A stretch of 64,000 nt of DNA. Source: Erwinia_E haradaeae_E (GTDB lineage Bacteria > Pseudomonadota > Gammaproteobacteria > Enterobacterales > Enterobacteriaceae). Every line of letters begins with the position of its first letter. Position 1 is the first letter of the stretch. The notes below the pieces were generated by a model. That model was not told where the DNA came from and did not search any database. It saw nothing but the letters and a program-made list of their open reading frames with translations. The position numbers and the translations under genes are program-made. The DNA lies in contig NZ_LR217737.1 in assembly GCF_900699015.1 (NCBI RefSeq), forward strand, positions 372,001 to 436,000, read 5' to 3'. Shown one piece after another: positions 62,795-64,000 of the stretch.

Positions 62795-64000
62795 ATGGCT
62801 CGTACTACACCTATAACACGCTACCGGAATATTGGTATTAGTGCACATATCGATGCTGGTAAAACAACGACTACTGAGCGTATCCTGTTTTACACTGGTG
62901 TAAACCATAAAATTGGTGAAGTACATGATGGCGCAGCTACAATGGATTGGATGGCTCAGGAACAGGAGCGTGGGATTACTATTACCTCCGCAGCTACTAC
63001 TGCTTTTTGGTCTGGTATGGCTAATCAGTTTGAGTCACATCGCATTAATATTATTGATACTCCAGGGCATGTAGATTTTACTATTGAGGTTGAGCGCTCG
63101 ATGCGTGTACTGGATGGTGTAGTCATGGTTTACTGTGCTGTTGGAGGTGTGCAGCCACAATCTGAAACTGTGTGGCGGCAAGCTAATAAATATAGAGTGC
63201 CACGTATTGCGTTCATTAATAAAATGGATCGGATGGGGGCTAATTTTCTTAGGGTAGTAAGTCAGATAAAATCGCGTTTAGCGGCTAATCCAGTTCCAAT
63301 TCACCTAGCTATTGGAGAAGAAGATACGTTTACTGGTGTAGTTGATTTAATAAAGATGAAAGCTATAAACTGGAATGACAGTGACCACGGCTTAACTTTT
63401 TCATACGAAGAAATCCCTTTGAATATGAAGGAAGTTGCTGAAGAATGGCACCAAAAATTAATTGAGTCTGCAGCAGAATCCTCTGAAGAGTTAATGGATA
63501 AGTATCTTAATGGTAGAAGTTTTACTGAAAAAGAAATTAAAAGTGCCCTAAGGCAACGTGTATTGAAGAATGAAGTAATTTTAGTGACTTGCGGATCTGC
63601 TTTTAAGAATAAAGGTGTGCAAGCTATGCTCGATGCAGTTATTGAATACTTACCCGCTCCAACCGATATTAGTGCAATTAATGGAATATTAGATGACGGT
63701 AAAAATAGCCCCTCTATTCGTAATGCAGATGATAGGGCTCCTTTTTCTGCATTAGCATTTAAAATTGCTACTGATCCATTTGTGGGAAACTTAACTTTCT
63801 TCCGTGTCTATTCTGGTGTAGTCAAATCTGGTGATACGGTTATGAATCCCATTAAAACTCAGCGTGAACGATTAGGTCGAATTGTACAAATGCATGCTAA
63901 TAAACGTGAAGAAATCAAAGAGGTGTACGCAGGAGATATAGCTGCTGCTATTGGTTTGAAAGATGTGACCACAGGTGATACTTTATGTGATATAAATAAT
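62795..64000 (+). CDS. fusA: Elongation factor G, 5' part (runs off the window)
   Basis: EF-G is the GTPase that drives translocation on the ribosome. The frame is open from the ATG at 62795 to the window edge (402 codons of about 700). GTPase motifs are AHIDAGKTT (17-25), the switch II region IIDTPGHVDFT and the base-recognition NKMDRMG. The end of domain I and much of domain II are present (DPFVGNLTFFRVYSG to QRERLGRIVQMHANKREEI). AGAGGAAG lies about 5 bases ahead of the start. It follows rpsG by 95 bases as in the str operon. tufA, next in enterics, would lie beyond the window. Confidence 0.98.
   Translation, partial: MARTTPITRYRNIGISAHIDAGKTTTTERILFYTGVNHKIGEVHDGAATMDWMAQEQERGITITSAATTAFWSGMANQFESHRINIIDTPGHVDFTIEVERSMRVLDGVVMVYCAVGGVQPQSETVWRQANKYRVPRIAFINKMDRMGANFLRVVSQIKSRLAANPVPIHLAIGEEDTFTGVVDLIKMKAINWNDSDHGLTFSYEEIPLNMKEVAEEWHQKLIESAAESSEELMDKYLNGRSFTEKEIKSALRQRVLKNEVILVTCGSAFKNKGVQAMLDAVIEYLPAPTDISAINGILDDGKNSPSIRNADDRAPFSALAFKIATDPFVGNLTFFRVYSGVVKSGDTVMNPIKTQRERLGRIVQMHANKREEIKEVYAGDIAAAIGLKDVTTGDTLCDINN

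Noticed and set aside
62717..62926. 69-codon minus-strand open frame
   Set aside because: Antisense to the start of fusA; the fusA frame explains the sequence.
1..64000. Insertion sequences, prophage, CRISPR arrays, restriction or toxin-antitoxin genes
   Set aside because: I looked for transposase motifs, regularly spaced repeats and defence genes and saw none; all intact genes are ordinary enteric housekeeping or envelope genes.

Overview
The window reads as a chromosome segment of a heat-of-decay gammaproteobacterial (Enterobacterales) insect-type endosymbiont. Every intact protein resembles its Escherichia/Serratia/Yersinia counterpart along its whole length, and many enteric gene neighbourhoods survive (yqgE-yqgF, ibaG-murA, tamA-tamB, mrdA-rodA, ispA-dxs, cvpA-purF-ubiX, pcnB-folK, glmU-glmS, tusDCB-rpsL-rpsG-fusA). 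Summing the 34 genes I accept gives about 33.8 kb, so only about 53% of the window is coding. The rest is visibly more A+T-rich, lacks long open frames, and in places still shows gene corpses. This combination (moderately AT-rich intact genes, vast eroded spacers, no insertion sequences, no intact tRNA or rRNA) fits a symbiont part-way through genome reduction, such as a co-obligate Serratia symbiotica-like lineage. The lineage is an inference, supported mildly by a walW-type gene that E. coli lacks.

Layout. 1-2.6 kb: end of htpX, then yqgF, yqgE and gshB on the minus strand. 3.4-5.0 kb: ibaG and murA. 5.0-12.8 kb: mostly eroded DNA holding a recognisable dapD pseudogene, a probable tRNA-Ser relic and intact infA. 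12.8-18.3 kb: tamA-tamB. 20.4-23.4 kb: mrdA-rodA. 24.9-26.0 kb: ychF. 28.5-31.3 kb: pgi and walW. 32.8-35.6 kb: ispA-dxs. 36.2-42.2 kb: ubiK, cvpA-purF, ubiX and dsbA. 42.8-44.7 kb: folK-pcnB. 44.7-50.8 kb: a 6 kb stretch with no gene. 50.8-55.6 kb: glmU, glmS and fumC. 55.6-58.4 kb: eroded DNA with an unidentified decaying reading frame. 58.4-60.3 kb: a peroxiredoxin and ribF. 60.5-64.0 kb: tusDCB, rpsL, rpsG and the start of fusA.

Functions. The retained set leans to the cell envelope: UDP-GlcNAc supply (GlmS, GlmU), the first committed peptidoglycan step (MurA), the elongation synthase pair (PBP2, RodA), outer-membrane assembly (TamA, TamB), a polysaccharide deacetylase-like protein (WalW) and periplasmic disulfide formation (DsbA). 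Isoprenoid and quinone functions (Dxs, IspA, UbiX, UbiK), glutathione synthesis, a thiol peroxidase, purine, folate and flavin steps, and tRNA 2-thiolation (TusBCD) also persist. Against this, dapD of the lysine/meso-diaminopimelate pathway is destroyed. The cell therefore appears to build peptidoglycan while depending on a partner or a bypass for diaminopimelate, the clearest metabolic hint in the window.

I did not find an undescribed defence, mobile or secretion system. The most unusual non-gene structures are several perfect inverted repeats inside otherwise eroded DNA (11.75, 37.0, 48.4 and 59.2 kb).
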